Source: Ruminococcaceae bacterium UBA6842
GTDB taxonomy: Bacteria > Bacillota > Clostridia > Oscillospirales > Acutalibacteraceae
DNA: 21,527 nucleotides
Direction of reading: 5' to 3'
Assembly: GCA_002451855.1 (NCBI GenBank)
Contig: DKDS01000027.1
Span: 1-21,527, forward strand
In this document: one piece after another, positions 21,459-21,527 of the stretch
Position numbering within the stretch: position 1 is the stretch's first letter
Layout: each line of letters opens with the position of its first letter
Made by a program: the position numbers and the translations under genes
The notes under the pieces: model-generated
The model's input: the letters and a program-made list of their open reading frames with translations, nothing else
The model's database searches: none
What the model was told of the DNA's origin: nothing

Positions 21459-21527
21459 TTATTGCATATATTTTTTGACTTTAAGCCTTGCAAGCGCTCT
21501 TGCAAGCACGATTTCGTTGCGGCGGTG
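21459..21527 (-). CDS. 3' end of a minus-strand gene (partial)
   Basis: From the right edge, minus strand, the frame reads HRRNEIVLARALARLKVKKYMQ and stops at TAA 21459-21461. The basic, helical sequence with no stop is coding-like. The stop touches a bidirectional terminator, as expected for a converging gene. Only 22 codons are visible, so no family can be given. Confidence 0.45.
   Translation of the reverse strand, partial: HRRNEIVLARALARLKVKKYMQ

Overview
The window reads as chromosome from a low-to-mid GC, Gram-positive anaerobe of the class Clostridia, probably a gut Oscillospirales/Ruminococcaceae-type bacterium. This is inferred from the family mix: a PBP5-type DD-carboxypeptidase, a DUF896 protein, a CotF-like ferritin-fold coat protein, and the order SRP RNA-dnaX-ybaB-recR. 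Strong AGGAGG-type ribosome binding sites and compact operons closed by hairpin terminators fit the same picture. No 16S rRNA or species marker is present, so the lineage call is tentative. There are no insertion sequences, phage genes or CRISPR arrays, and the region looks like stable core genome.

Layout. Positions 1-42 hold the last codons of an upstream gene, then a terminator. A secreted D-Ala-D-Ala carboxypeptidase (174-1388, TTG start) is followed by a promoter and a pgi plus small P-loop protein unit (1484-3272). Next come a tRNA-Gly(TCC) with its own promoter and terminator, a small membrane-anchored Cys-rich protein (3573-4004) and a previously uncalled 56-residue ORF (4062-4232). 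A strong 19-bp bidirectional hairpin (4242-4290) separates these from a minus-strand block. That block is read from a promoter near 8278: SRP RNA, dnaX, ybaB, recR, a DUF896 protein and a D-2-hydroxyacid dehydrogenase.

Divergently from 8297 runs a tight six-gene operon (8363-12959). It encodes a GlmU-like left-handed beta-helix protein, a NUDIX hydrolase, a prokaryotic RING-like/zinc-ribbon/DUF2628-like membrane protein, a second zinc-ribbon membrane protein of the same architecture, galU and a YjjG-like HAD phosphatase. It ends at a hairpin shared with a convergent second HAD phosphatase gene (12997-13704). A ferritin-like CotF-type protein (13804-14256) follows.

From 14410 to 19422 lies a four-gene ABC exporter cassette: ATPase, ABC-2 permease, GldG-like protein and a DUF4340-type protein, with junctions of +1 to -1 nt or a 14-nt gap. 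The right end has an 82-residue conserved-looking small protein, then an FAD-dependent dehydrogenase with a Cys motif that could hold an Fe-S cluster and a 13-bp hairpin in its 5' leader. The last 69 nt are the 3' end of a minus-strand gene cut by the window edge.

No clearly new defence or mobile system is visible. The best candidates for undescribed biology are the paired zinc-finger membrane proteins inside the sugar-nucleotide operon, the GldG/DUF4340 exporter in a non-gliding-type lineage, and the small P-loop and Cys-rich proteins. Several gene starts were moved from the longest ORF on the basis of ribosome binding sites and promoters.
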